Under the pieces are notes generated by a model. It was not told the DNA's origin. It worked only from the letters and a program-made list of their open reading frames with translations, and ran no database searches. DNA of 64,000 bases from Carex sylvatica (Eukaryota; Streptophyta; Magnoliopsida; Poales; Cyperaceae), in assembly GCA_964058845.1 (NCBI GenBank), contig CAXKVR010000034.1, forward strand, positions 248,001 through 312,000, in the 5' to 3' direction. How positions within the stretch are numbered: the first letter of the stretch is position 1; each line of letters opens with the position of its first letter. Below are positions 1 through 12,213 of the stretch, piece after piece. Made by a program: the position numbers and the translations under genes.

Positions 1-2799
1 ATTTTTATTTTATCTTATTGTTAAATTATACTTTGTTGAATTATGGAAAACTATGTTGTTTGTTATGTTAAATTACATGTCGTTGTTGTTTTGCTATTAA
101 GTTAGACTTATTTGTGTAATTGTGCTAGTTTTTCTCTTTTTATTTTGACTTGTTACTTGTTAGCATCATTTTTTTGTATAATTGTTTCTGCCTTAGTTGT
201 CTTTAATTTTCTCGTCGTAAAAATTATCTTTACAGTTATACTTGTATTTGGAATTAATGCATAGTGCAACTAGCTATAGTTTTTGGAAAAGAAAATAAAA
301 AGTTGGAGAAATTCGACCTCAAAAAATGAATTGGGCATGGCTGGGCCGGGAAGGATAAGGCAGCCCATGGGCACAGGCAGGCAGGCACGGGCAGGTCTGG
401 GCCTGGAGGAAAAGCCCATGGACAGACCAGGCCTAGATTTTCAAGCCCGTCAGACTGGGCCAGGCAGGTGAGTCATTGATTTTTTACGGGCATGCCAGAT
501 CTGAGCTTGGCAAAAAATACCTGTGGGCTAGGCCCATTGCCATCCCTATTTGTACGATATACTTTAATTACATCTTTTAGAAAAAATGATATGACGTCAT
601 TGAAAAAGAAAACACATTTTTTTTTTAACTATTATATAAAAATTCATATACTAAAATATATTCCAATACATCTAATGTCTCTGAGTTACAAAACAGTTTT
701 CTTAAAACACATAACGACATGATATCCATGCTAGATATATTAAAGGTTTAGCAAGTTAGGGTCATATTGCTAAAGTTCATGTAATTATTGTCAGTTTATA
801 ATAATAACTCATAATTAATCTCATACAATGGCAAATTTGGTTTTGCCTGATTTAACTAAAACCTAACCTTTTGCGCTATGCATAACCAATAACTCAGTAT
901 CATGATCAAAGAAAAGTATCATGTAAGTGAATGTTGCTAATTTAATCCGTCAAGACTTTTTATTTGCAAAATGTCTTGAAACTTATTTTTTGAACCAATT
1001 CTTTAAAAACAGGCCGAAAGAACATTGGACACAGTCAGACAGGAACTTATTAATTGCTTCTGAAGTTCTGATCAACACCAGTCAAATTTGCCTTTTATTC
1101 TGTACCTCGTTAAGTGGAGTTTTAAATCCTTTTTAGTCTGGACGCATACATCATTAATTCAAAAGCGTTTAGTTAACTGGAATTATTGGAGAGAGTTGGG
1201 ACAATAACAAAATCGAATAAACTCCTTTATGCACATTAAATGAAAATTGACAGGTTAGATCTTCATCTTTTTTTATGCAAAATTAAAAATAATAATAAAA
1301 AAATGAAGGTTTATTATTGTCATAAAATCTGATTGAGGTTGATTTGAAATGCTGGCATCGTGATCACCAATTGAGGTCAATTTTACCTTCGTAACTGAGG
1401 TTAATATTATTTCAACAACTAATGCATTTTGTACTTGAAATTACTGGGAGCATATTACTTCAACAAATGTGCGTCATCTATATATCTAGATTTCTTAATT
1501 AGTCTAGTCTACGTACTTAATTAGTTCAAATCGGTCGAATTAGGTTAAAAAATATATTCAAATTTTGTTAGTTGAGGCATAATTTAACTTATTATATATG
1601 GGCTAAACAAATTTAAGATGAAGTATTGAAGGCAGCATCTGCATAATAGTTTTTTTCCAAAACATATTTAATCAAATGATCATCCGCGTCCGCAGAAAGA
1701 CGGCCCATCTCACTTGATCATCCGCGTCGAGTTAAAATCAAAATATTGCCTTTCTCATGGGCCTAACCATAGCCCGTATACCAGAAAATAAGGGACCTAT
1801 ATCATATCAGTATCCTACCCGGACCGGAAACCTCAGAATCGGATTAGATGAAATGATCATGTATTGCGGTTTGGTTTCTATGTTTTGGTTGACGCTACCC
1901 GCTCCGCCCTAAAAATATCACTGGTACTAGTTGGTACCCTGTGACTTCTCGTGTTGTTTACGATTTAGTAAGCAAAAGTGAAATCTAATATGTTGTTAGC
2001 ATTACAACTATTTCTCTTGTGTTGTTTATGATTTAGTAAGCAAAAGTAAACACGTGTTGTGTCATACCGTGCTGTATCGTGACTAGTTATATTGTGATTC
2101 GGGTCACTTGTTGTGTGGTGTCGTAATTAAGTTAATTTTTTACGAGTCGTGTCGTGACTAAATTATAAAAAATAGTCATGACACGTTAGTCACACCATGA
2201 CAATACGTGTCATGTCCAAATATGGACCGGTTAGGTTTGGTCAATTTTAAATATATATATATATATATATTTTTTAATTTGAGTTAGTTATTCAAAATTC
2301 AAAATTCAATATTCAATCAAGATCTGACGGTCCGCGGTCGTAATCATACATGACTTGCGTGATCACTCGTGCTGTGCTAATTTTTTAAAGGATAGTCACG
2401 TCATGCAAATGGTAATGACATAGTACACGTGAGTCATGATAGTGACTGGCACACATGTCGTGTTACGCAAGGGATTTTATTTTTAATGTGATTTTGCTAA
2501 TTAATAGTGGTGAATTAGCGTTTGTGTTTTCTAACGAGACAGGCGATAGAAGATTTTCTATATATAATTTTGATATTTCTGAGCAATTTGATTTGAATTC
2601 AATCGCGTGAGAAAAATAATCTATTTCTTTTGAGATAAAGAAGTTGATTAACTTATTTTGCTTAACGGAGAGAGCTTGACGTCTGTTAGCATGGCTTTAC
2701 TCATTATAAGCTGATATGATCGTGCGGCCTCAGAACGCTACGCTTTGGACGGAAGTCCGGTCCAAATGCATCTTTGTTCTTTTCATATTATCTCTAAGT
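1..2799. other. Intergenic DNA, no gene recognised
   Basis: No open frame here resembles a known protein. A G-rich stretch at about 340-550 ends in a sequence reading, on the minus strand, AGGGATGGCAATGGGCC, like one end of a hAT MITE, but no matching left end was found. Two near-identical copies of about 35 bp lie at 1946-1980 and 2012-2047. A region rich in GTGTCGTGAC-like words follows (about 2040-2215), and a short TA microsatellite lies near 2252-2270. Confidence 0.6.
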
Positions 2800-2807
2800 C
2801 CCGTATC

Positions 2808-2987
2808 TACGGGTGAAAACGGATCGAATACGGATCGGATAGTGATAAAACAATATTCGTATTCGTTTTTATTTTTTGGATACGAATATACAGATATTAA
2901 TCGGATATGAATACGGATCGAATATTTATCGGATACAAATACGGATTCGAATTTGGTCAGATAATATCCGACCCGTTTTCACCCCTA
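2808..2987. mobile_element. hAT-type MITE, 180 bp
   Basis: Terminal inverted repeats read TACGGGTGAAAACGG on the left and TAGGGGTGAAAACGG on the right. The element is flanked on both sides by the same 8 bp, CCCGTATC (2800-2807 and 2988-2995), the target-duplication length of hAT transposons. The interior is AT-rich, made of GGATACGAATA-like words, and too short to code. It sits 100 bp upstream of the helicase fragment start codon, so it would lie in its leader or promoter. Confidence 0.88.
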
Positions 2988-3086
2988 CCCGTATCTCTTT
3001 CATCGCGTTCTCTGTGTTTAGAGTTTTATACCTTTTCTTGTGTCTCCGCCTCTTTTTTATCTCTCTCTTACTGAGCTTCAGAACCC

Positions 3087-4759
3087 ATGGCGGAGGATCT
3101 AGTGAAGGAGATGGATGAGGAGAAGACATTTGCGGAGCTCGGGGTATGCGTAGAGCTGGTAGAGGCATGTGAGGGCTTGAACTGGAATAATCCTTCCAAA
3201 ATCTAAGTTGAGGCAATCCCTTATGCGGTCGAAGGTAAACACTTTTCACATAGACGAGTATTTTATAATAGTTATTGTTTGATTTCGAATCCAATTGGAA
3301 CAATATTTGCCCCCGTGATTTAAGACTTTGAAATTGGTTACGCTGCTTTTTAGTTATGTAATTAAGTATAATTTATACCTTATTTCAGAATAAATGCAAA
3401 AAAATGACTCCAGTTTCGCCCTGATTAGTGCTCAATCTTGATATTCCCACATTTCAATGAACCATTCTCATACACAAATATGATTAGTGGTCTCAATGAT
3501 ACTTGCTACTTGCACAGCATATACCAACCCTATCTTCCTGGCCTCTTGGTTAATTATTTTTTAACTTGTTTATTTGTGTTTTTAATTGTGCATTCTAACT
3601 CGGGCCTAAGTTCATGTATATTTGCACAATTCAGGATAGTTCAATGAAATTTGTATTCAAGGATTAATTGGGGTGTGATCTTACCCACTTTAAGCATACG
3701 GACTTGGTATAGACAGCTTTTGTTTATCTTTCTTTTTTATTTAATCAGGAAAAGACTTAATTGGTCTAGCACAGACCGGCTCGGGGAAGACTGGTGCTTT
3801 TGCACTTCCGAGATCTCCAGTCTTTACTTGAACATAAGAGTCTGTTTTTTGCCTGCGTGCTTTCTCCCACTAGGTTTGTCTCACTTGATTTTTTTAATTT
3901 GTTATTTCAATTATTAGTTTCTTACTAAAACTGTACTCTCTTTTCTTGTTTAATATAGGGAATTGGCAATTCAAATAGGCGAGCAGTTTGAGGCTCTGGG
4001 ATCAGGAATTGGAGTCAAGTGCTCTGTTGTGACTTTTAAAGTTCTAAATATTTAGATCAATTGTTATTTTTCTCTCATCTTTTTTCCTCTTTTTTTTTTA
4101 AAAGAAAGCAATCTATTTCTGTTTTTTCTTTTAGTAATTATAGCTACTGATGTAGTTGTTTTCCCCTGACAAAACCTAAACGAAACAAACTTTTTTTTTT
4201 TTAATCAAATTTAGCTGGTTGGCGGAGTTGATATGGTGCAGCAAGCCTTATCACTTGGAAAGCGGCCACATATAGTGGTAGTTATTAACCCTTTTTTTGG
4301 TTTCTTACAAGAAGATTATAATTTTATTTGTAATGCAGAATAACATGTTTGCACAAACAATTTGATATTATTTCCTTTTCTTTTTAGGTGGCTACGTACT
4401 CCCGGTCGTCTTTTGGATCATCTGACTAACACAAAAGGTTTTAGCCTTCGGACATTGAAATACTTGGTAAAGTCTCTTTTACCTGTTTGTATTTAGCGAA
4501 GAAAATTGTAGTAAAAATTGAATTTTATTTTTAACGTCTTCTATGTTTCTTGATGCATATCAGCTGTAGGAATGTGAACACCTGTCTCAACTTAATTAGT
4601 AAAATCATTGATATTTTACTCTTCTTGTGATATGATTAGGTGTTGGACGAGGCCGATAGGTTGCTAAACATGGACTTTGAGAAAGCCATTGATGATATAC
4701 TCAAGGCTATTCCCAAGGAGAGAAGAACATATCTATTTTCTGCTACTATGACTAACAAG
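3087..4759 (+). pseudogene. RH10: DEAD-box RNA helicase fragment (RH10/DDX47 type), broken
   Basis: Six exon-like blocks encode the N-terminal RecA domain of a nucleolar DEAD-box helicase of the RH10 (yeast Rrp3) type, which acts in pre-rRNA processing. Blocks are 3087-3234, 3749-3873, 3959-4031, 4215-4277, 4388-4466 and 4640-4759, most with GT-AG borders. Motif I (AQTGSGKT), PTREL, DEAD and SAT are readable. It is dead: CAA to TAA in the Q-motif region (SKI*VEAIP), a frameshift after FALP in block 2, another in the ATPGR motif of block 5, and a lost donor after block 3. The second RecA domain is absent downstream of 4759. Retained introns show that this is a truncated genomic duplicate, not a processed copy. 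The family call is firm; the paralogue name is likely. Confidence 0.82.
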
Positions 4760-5316
4760 GTAATTTCACCAAAAAGTTTTTTTTTTTTTTTTGTGATTTT
4801 ATTTCTATTTGGCTGAATTTATCTAATTTCCTGTTAAGCCTCATAAATATCACGTGTGCCCCAGAAAATGTAAAATATCATTCAAGCTTACAAGAATCAT
4901 CAATAACCTAAACCATTACATAGGCCATGTGATTTGCTACCGATCTAAAAAAATAGTAAAAAAAATTACAAAATGTAAAAATTTAATCTATTAACATATT
5001 TTCATTGGATGACTATGGTGAACGGTTAGATCGACAATGAAGATATTGATCCATAGCACGAACCATTCCACACTTGGCAAAATACCATAGCCTCACTCTG
5101 ACATTTATATAATAATTTTGGTTTGTATAATATATGCAAATTCCAGTACTTTAAAGCAGTAATATTTAGCGATTTAAGTAGACGTGCAAGTTTAAAACCA
5201 ATTAGATAATTTTAGCGGAATATTTGAAGTCGAGTTGTAACTTGTAAGCTCCTTTTGTTTACTTGTTAAAAAAAAGCCTAGTGCTAGTGCTAAAAATGGA
5301 TGTGTTAGATTAACAT
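4760..5316. other. Non-coding gap between helicase fragment and MITE
   Basis: AT-rich DNA starting inside what would be the next helicase intron (poly-T at 4778-4792). I found no further helicase exons and no other recognisable feature. Confidence 0.55.
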
Positions 5317-5325
5317 ATTAATATT

Positions 5326-5732
5326 GAGTTTGGCTAGAATAACATCAGTGTCATTTCAACCTATATAACACAAATTCTAAAACCTATCAAATTGACTTCA
5401 AATGGTAAATTCAAACCGTTCAAACCGATCTACTTCATTAGTTGTACGTTTACATGCAAAATTTATAACTTTTTGAATTTATTTAGTATTAGATCAAGCG
5501 GTCAAATATGTGAGTTTTAAAGTTAATTTTAATACATTCATTTTTCAATATTTTTACCGTTTGATTTGATACTAAAAAAACTTGAAAATATAAAATTTTT
5601 GTATATAAATGCATCGCACATAGTGTAAATTGGTTTGAACGGTTTGGATTAGTCGTTCGAAGTCGATTTGATAGGTTTTAAAGTTAGTGTTATATAGGCT
5701 GAAATGACACTGATGTTATACTAGCCAAACTC
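5326..5732. mobile_element. Mutator-like foldback MITE, 407 bp
   Basis: Arms of well over 100 bp are inverted copies of each other. The ends read GAGTTTGGCTAGAATAACAT and, on the other strand, GAGTTTGGCTAGTATAACAT. The flanks are ATTAATATT (5317-5325) and ACTAATATT (5733-5741), a 9-bp target duplication with one mismatch, the size expected of Mutator-like elements. Interior wording is shared with the MITE at 24283-24692, so both belong to one broad family. It has no coding capacity. Confidence 0.85.
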
Positions 5733-5794
5733 ACTAATATTGGATCTGTTATGAATAATTCATTCTTGAATTTTTCTTTTTTTAAAAATCTCCC

Positions 5795-6197
5795 TGTTAA
5801 TCAATGGATAGAACTTACAAATTACTCCGTTAATCTTCGTGCAGAAGCGGATCTTGCGAGCGTAGCAGCATCACTGGTTCTGCAAGGAATCACAAGCCGA
5901 AGCCAGAAGTCCTGCGTTTTCCACGACCTAAAACCTTCAAGCCTTAACAGAGTGTTCTCGGTGCTCTCTTTCTTTTCTCTCTTTTAATTGGCTGTTACTA
6001 TTAACACGTTTTTCTTCTGTTAGAGAAGAGACAGAAGGATAATGTTTATATAAAGAACAATGCACCTCTTCATGAAGGGTTTGCACCTCTTCATAAAGGG
6101 TTTGCATCTCTTCATAACGGGTTAGCACCTCTTCATAACGGGTCAGGTAATGGATTCGGGTTTTCCATAATGGGCTAACCAATTAATAAATCCAACA
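5795..6197 (-). repeat. 3' LTR of the copia element
   Basis: 403 bp with TG...CA ends on both strands. On the minus strand a TATA-like stretch lies near 6044-6055. Four copies of a roughly 21-bp repeat with core CACCTCTTCAT(A/G)A lie at about 6062-6145, probably in U3, upstream of the TATA on the minus strand. Confidence 0.93.
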
Positions 6198-6207
6198 TCT
6201 CTCACTC

Positions 6208-7321
6208 GCACAAAAATGGAATACCCGCTATAAACTAAGAGAACGTAATCTCTTAACTCTGTTAAAAATTTATACAAGGAAATAAGCCGTGACCTGCATA
6301 TTTTAATTTTAGAGCATATGTTGTTATTCAACTGTTAGGTATGTATAACAACATCTAAGTAGAGTAAATATGCAGTACCTCAGATCATCAAGTCACATTT
6401 TTTTAAGTATTACAGGATCTCTTTTATTTATTGATACAACCATACTTATATATTCACCATTATGTTACATAAACATAATTGGTGCACCAGTGAATATAAC
6501 CTAATGTAACACTCAAATGATCTTTTGTTTTTATATAGAATCTCTTCATTCCAAATCAATTGCTATTCAGATATGTTCCATTAGATCGCATCATACATGA
6601 TCATTTGCAACATTCCAAAATAACTAATTGAAAAGAAACTTCAAGTATTTAGTAAAAAATCAAAGAGTACTATGAGATCTTTTTGATCTCGTGTGTCTCA
6701 CACAACAAAGAAGAAGAGATCATATCTTCTGTTACCATGTTGGTTAATTGCACATATGGTATGAAACATATGTTACGGTATTATTCTTCATTTTTAAGGG
6801 AGCGTATGTCTTAATTAAAATTCAATACCGTACAAATGATAGTTCAGATATACACAATATCTAACTTGAGTCCATAACTCTACTTATCATATAAATCCAA
6901 TAACATGACTCCCACTTGGCATAAAACAGTTAAGGTGAATAGTGGGTATTTCACATTCGGTCATAACAGTATATTCATATGACCTCATCTTGATTCTCTA
7001 TCAAGACTATATATATATTTTAAGCACTTGCTCTTACATTTTGTATTATATCTAGCTTAAAATTAATCTCATTTCTATGCTCTTCTAAGACATAGAAGCG
7101 ATTGCCTGTTTAAGAAGGCCAATCAACTGTCTGACATACCTTTCATTTTATATCTCATATGTTATGCTATATATTGGTATTAAATAATTTGTAACAATTA
7201 TCACATAAATGAATAAGAAAATAACATTCATTGCATTTATCCCACAAATTTAAATATACATAATATACTGTTCAACCAAAAATATAATTACAATCTACGT
7301 AACCCTAGAGATTTTATATGG
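6208..7321. other. Non-coding 3' region of the copia element
   Basis: About 1.1 kb between the end of the RNase H frame and the 3' LTR. It is AT-rich, with no recognisable coding sequence. This is longer than usual for a copia element, but no captured gene is visible. Confidence 0.6.
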
Positions 7322-7985
7322 TCAATAAACATCTCTAGGTATTGCATTTGTAAAAGGATCTGCTACCATTTTGTGTGTAGATATATACTGCATGCAAACT
7401 TGCTTTTTCGCCACCATGTCTCTAACGAAGTTATACTTAGTATCAATGTGTTTGGTCTTTGAGTGATACTTGGGATCTTTTGTATAAGCAATTGCTGCTT
7501 GGCTGTCGCTGTATACCAATATGGAGTTAGTTTTATTCTCATCGAAACCCAAGTGATTTAAAAATCTTTTAAGCCAAACTGCTTCTTGTACTGTTGCTGA
7601 AAATGCTACAAATTCAGCTTCCATTGTGGATAAGGCAATGGAAAAGGATATGCAACTCTGTTTCTTACTACTACAAGAGATAGCTCCATTACTAAGTAAG
7701 AAAACATAGCCTAAGGTAGATTTTCTCTCATCTAAATCTTCTCCCTAATCAACATCTGCGTAACCCATGAGTTGCAGATTTTCTCTTTGAAAACACAATG
7801 AATAATTTGCAGTACCTTTCAGATATCTAAGTATTCTTTTTACTGCTTTCCAATGGGACTGTCCTGGATTGGCTTGATATCTACTTACCATCCCAACGGC
7901 GAAACTGATATCCAGCCTAGTATACATCATAGCATACATGAGGCTGCCAACAGTACTTCAGTAAGGAACTTTTTTCATATGGAGT
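7322..7985 (-). pseudogene. Copia RNase H region
   Basis: End of the polyprotein on the minus strand. Readable motifs are MYTRLDISFAVGMVSRY, the RKSTLGYVF block, STMEAEFVA, SDSQAAI and KHIDTKYNFVRD, the usual copia RNase H series. A TAG at 7745-7747 replaces a tryptophan codon expected after DVD. A frameshift near 7985 separates this part from the reverse transcriptase frame. Confidence 0.9.
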
Positions 7986-8700
7986 CTTTGGACACATTCT
8001 TAAACTAAGACCTTCGCCTTTTGCTATAAGAGTATCAATGGGTTTACAGTCTTGCATATGAAACTTTTCAAGTACTTTCTTGATGTAATGCTCTTGTGAC
8101 AGAGCTAACATCTTTTTGGAACGATCTCTTTTAATTTTCACTCCAAGAATATATGCTACTTCATCCATATCCTTCATATCAAAACTGCAGGATAACCATT
8201 CTTTAATGATTTGTACATACTCTTTATTATTACTAGCCAATAATATGTCATCCACATAAAGCGATAGAATCACAAATTTTTCTTTGGATCTCTTGACATA
8301 CACAGTGATCTTCATCAATCATTTCGAAATCAAATGATATGATTGCTTGATGAAACCGAATATACCACTGTCTGGAAGATTGTTTGAGACCATAAATAGA
8401 TCTCAACAATTTGCACACTTTGTGCTCTTGACCTTCAGCAACAAAACTGACTGGTTGTTCTATATATATCTCTTCTTCCAGATTGCCATTTAGAAATGCA
8501 GTTTTAACTATCAATCGTATAGAAGGAAATCTTACAACAGGAGAGAAAGTCTCTTTATAGTCTATCCCTTCTTGTTGTGTATACCCCTTAGCAATAAGAC
8601 GTGCCTTATATTTTTCAATTGAGCTGTCAGCTAGACGCTTAATCTTGAGAACCCATTTGTTCCCAATTGCCTTGCGTCCTTCAGGGAGTTCAACCAATTT
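7986..8700 (-). pseudogene. Copia reverse transcriptase, damaged
   Basis: Motifs include [62 protein letters not shown] and the YVDD catalytic box. Two lesions matter. Between IRL and VKTAFLNG about a dozen residues normally present are missing, including the first catalytic aspartate of motif A (usually QMDVKTAF). A frameshift near 8300 separates DEDHC from the YVDD block. The enzyme cannot be functional. Confidence 0.9.
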
Positions 8701-9486
8701 TCAAACATTATTTGATCTCATTGACTCCATTTCTTCTTTCATTGCTTTCATCCATTTTTCTTTAGCAGGACAAGTGAGAACGTCTCGAATATTTCTTGGC
8801 TCTTCTTCATCTTGCATGACAATCATGTAAGATTCATTTTCGATTGAAAAATGACGTTTAGGAACTCTAGCACGATTGATATGCCTAATTTGTGATTGTG
8901 CTGAACATGGCTCAGCATCATCTATTAACTTGCTCCCACTTGGATGAGATACTGTTGGAGGTTCAAGAACATGCACTAAACGATTTGCAACAATCAAATC
9001 ATCTTGTTTTTCTACTTCATATAGAGATAACTCCTGACCTATCTCACCCTTTCTTGGAAATTCATTTTCCAAGAAAATGATATCTCGTGATTCAAATTCT
9101 GTTATACTCCCACTCAATTGTTCACTAATGAACACATAACCTTTGGAATGTTCAGAGTATCGTATAAATATACTATTTTTACCTCGTGGACCCAATTTAC
9201 CATGTTGATGAGACGAATCATGAACAAAAACAACACATCCCCAAGGTCTCAGATTACTAAGATTTGGTTTTCTATTATTTCAAAGTTCGTAAGGAGTTAA
9301 AGAAACAGATTTAGAGGGTACACGATTTAGAATATAGGCAGCAGTCAATAATGCATCACCCCAAAAATTAATTGGCAGATTCGCTTGAGCCATCATTGAC
9401 CTAACCATTTCCAAAAGAGTTCGATTTCTCCTTTCAGCCACTCCGTTTTGTTGTGGAGTATATGGCATTGTTAGTTGTCTAAGTAT
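8701..9486 (-). pseudogene. Copia integrase C-terminal half
   Basis: Carries YTPQQNGVAERRNRTL, INFWGDALLTAAYILNR, then the GPRGKNSIFIRYSEHSKGYV segment and the acidic linker leading to the reverse transcriptase. The frame is continuous except for TGA codons at 9280-9282 (after TPYEL) and 8701-8703 (after NNV), both where tryptophan is expected. Confidence 0.88.
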
Positions 9487-10749
9487 TCATTTTTCTTCGC
9501 ACATTTGTTTGAACTCATCAGACAAATATTCGCGACCGCGATCCGTTCTTAAGGCTTTTATCCTTCTGTCTAACTGATTTTCAACTAAGATTAGAAATCT
9601 CTTGAAACATGCAAGAGCATCAGATTTATGAGAGATCAAATAGACGTGACTGTATCGCGTATAATCGTTAATGAAGGTGATAAAGTATCTACCTCCATGT
9701 CGTGCCCTCACATTCATTGGTCCACAAATATCAGAATGAATTAATTGCAACGGAAATTCAGATCTGGTTCCTTTTTCAAATGATTTTTTTGCCATTTTTC
9801 CTTTTAAACAATTTTCACATGTTGGTAGACTAACCCTTTCAATATGGCCTAACATGCCTTCCTTTGCTAATCTATTCATTCGTTGCTGTCCAATATGACC
9901 TAATCTCATATGCCATACATTCACATCAATATTTTCATCAACATATGATGTAATTAAAGAAAAATAAATATTATAAGAAGTCATTATATTAATAACATCC
10001 AGAATAATAAAACCATTCGATACATATCCATAACCATAACATACATCATCCAGATACAACTTAATACTAGTGCCACACATGTTCAAAGTAAATTCAAATC
10101 TAAGAAGAACTACTACAGATACAAGATTTCGTCGAATTTCAGGTGCAAAGAGAACATCATGTAAGAGGAGGGTTCGACCATCACGCATATCCAACTTGCA
10201 TGTGCCTATACTCTTGACTGGTACACGAGAGTTGTTTCCTACATAAATCAATTTTGAACCTTGCGGAATTCGACGAAAATCCATAAACAAATCACGATCT
10301 TTGGCTACATGGTCTGTTGCCCCTGAGTCTACAGTCCACAAAGGATGAGAATCAGCTATAAAAACAGAACTGGAAACATATGAAAAATATGAAAGTTGTT
10401 CTGTAATTTGTACCTTGCGGGGCTCTTTGCATTCACGAGCATAGTGACCCTTCTTGTCACAATTGAAACATTTGATCTTGGCTTTATTAGGCTCCTTATA
10501 ACTGTTCTGAGAAGCCTTGCCCTTGCCACGATCCTGCCTCTTATGTTTTTTCTCTTGTTTGCCCTTATGACCATAATTTGACTTACGCTTCTGGGCTTGC
10601 CCTCCATTAGAGCTCGAACCTGCTAAATGCACAGCAGTTTCAGTTTTCTGAGGCTTCGATGCCTCAATACGATCTTCCTCAAGTTCCAGATGCCTTGTTG
10701 CATCATGGAGAGTTGTAACACTCTCATTGTGGATTAGATTCACCTTCAT
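9487..10749 (-). pseudogene. Copia CCHC knuckle, protease and integrase core
   Basis: An open stretch of 420 codons. In order: a basic region, the zinc knuckle CFNCDKKGHYARECKEP, the aspartic protease site WTVDSGATDHV, the pre-integrase zinc-binding block (WHMRLGHIG... CENCLKGK) and the integrase core with its DICGP, NDYTRYSHVY and RTDRGREY motifs. It ends at a TGA (9487-9489) just before the next integrase block in the same frame. These domains are the best preserved part of the element. Confidence 0.92.
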
Positions 10750-10755
10750 GTATTC

Positions 10756-11278
10756 TCATGTATGAGGAAGTAAACGAATCACGGCTTGAAGTTGTTGTTC
10801 ATCAGTCAAAACATGGCCAACGTCTTTCAACTCACTAATCATATTGGACATCTCCCTGAGATGTTGCCGCATGCTATGATTAGGACGCTTCTTGTAAGTG
10901 TCAAACTTGATGGTGAGTTGTCTCAATTTTGTAACAGAAGTTCCATCGAACTTCTGCTTCAAAGCAAGCCACATCTCTTTTGCAATCTCATATTGCCTAA
11001 ACTCACGCATCACATCATTGTCCATACTGCTCAGCAATGTAATGAGAGCAATAAAGTTCTTCTTTTTCCAGGACTCATATGCAGCTTTGTCAGTAATGTG
11101 CTTTTCAGTTGTACTTATTTCTTATTTCTGGTTCGGTTAGAATATAATCCAGGATCGTAAGAACCTCTTGTTCTTCTAGGACATACTGAATTTTTATGGC
11201 TCAAATTTCATAATTCTCGCCATTCAGTTTTTCACCCTTGTTAAGTTCTGCCACAATATTCCTAGATGCAGATGTCAT
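10756..11278 (-). pseudogene. Copia gag capsid region
   Basis: Starts with an ATG at 11276-11278 (MTSASRNIVAELNKG). Capsid-type motifs follow: AYESWKKKN, MLSSMDNDVM, AKEMWLALKQKF, LRQLTIKFDTYK and LLPHT. A TGA at 11201-11203 and another at 10756-10758 fall where tryptophan is expected (the second in the usual LPxxWE motif before the knuckle). A frameshift lies near 11100. This is the capsid-forming part of the polyprotein. Confidence 0.88.
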
Positions 11279-11517
11279 TTCACTAAGAAATTACAATTAA
11301 ACTAAGTTAGGACATATCACAATTCTGATGGCTTAATAGAAATTATTTAATACCTAGCATAATACTTTCAGTTTTGCATCAACTGTGAAATAATTTAATA
11401 ATAACAATATCTATAGATTAAAATTGAAAGACCACTAAGTTTCACAATCATCTTTTAATTATATAAATTTTATTACTAGTAATTGTTTCACTGTGTAAAA
11501 CTCCCACAAATAAAAAT

Positions 11518-11650
11518 ATATAAATTCAGACTAATCGTATAAAACAGTATAATTTTATATAAAAAAATATATATATAAATTCAGACTTATCGTATAAAAC
11601 AGTATAATTTTATACAAATATATATATATATTCAGACTAATTGTATAATA
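11518..11650. repeat. Tandem repeat in copia leader
   Basis: About two and a half copies of a roughly 60-bp unit containing TTCAGACTAATCGTATAAAA and TA-rich spacers, in the untranslated leader between the 5' LTR and gag. Confidence 0.7.
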
Positions 11651-12200
11651 AAAAAAAAATTCGGACCAGAAATGCATATATATTGAAAATCAATATTGGA
11701 AGTATACTGTTTTGAAGTATATATTATATAAAGAACCAAGAAAGTGTTAAGAAAGTGTCAAGAAATTCATTGTGGTGTGGTGGTAAAGTCTTTGTCTGTC
11801 ATTGTATATGGCAAGTTCCGAGAATTTTTGACAAAAAATGGTTTATTGGACGGTTGTTATTCATTTGAACCAGAAAATCGTCCAACCCAGTTGTATAAGA
11901 TCCGAGTAAAGAAAAAACATGCATTGTTTTGCTTTGCATCTCCATATTCCACCACAAGTGATTACTGTTTTTCAATGCATCTCCAAACGATACATTTAAA
12001 AAATCTCCAAAAAACAGTGGACACATTTAAAGACGATTTTTAAAATAAAATTCATATTTACATTTATCAAATTTACCAACATAAATTTGTAAATCAAATC
12101 TGAAAAATTTAAATTTAGAATTAGACGTTTTTTTAAAATATAAAATTAATTTTCAGAAAAATTCATATTATGTATTACAACCAGAATACATGCCATAAAA

Positions 12201-12212
12201 GCTCTGATACCA
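12201..12212 (-). other. Primer-binding site (initiator Met tRNA)
   Basis: On the minus strand this reads TGGTATCAGAGC, the classic plant copia site complementary to the 3' end of initiator Met tRNA. One base separates it from the 5' LTR end at 12214, which fixes the element's orientation. Confidence 0.93.
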
Positions 12213-12213
12213 A

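Noticed and set aside
340..560. Possible hAT MITE
   Set aside because: Only one end (AGGGATGGCAATGGGCC on the minus strand) is recognisable; no second end or duplication was found, so it is mentioned only within the intergenic entry.
2926..3303. 125-codon frame antisense to the helicase fragment
   Set aside because: It spans a MITE and the antisense of helicase exon 1; composition shows no independent coding signal.
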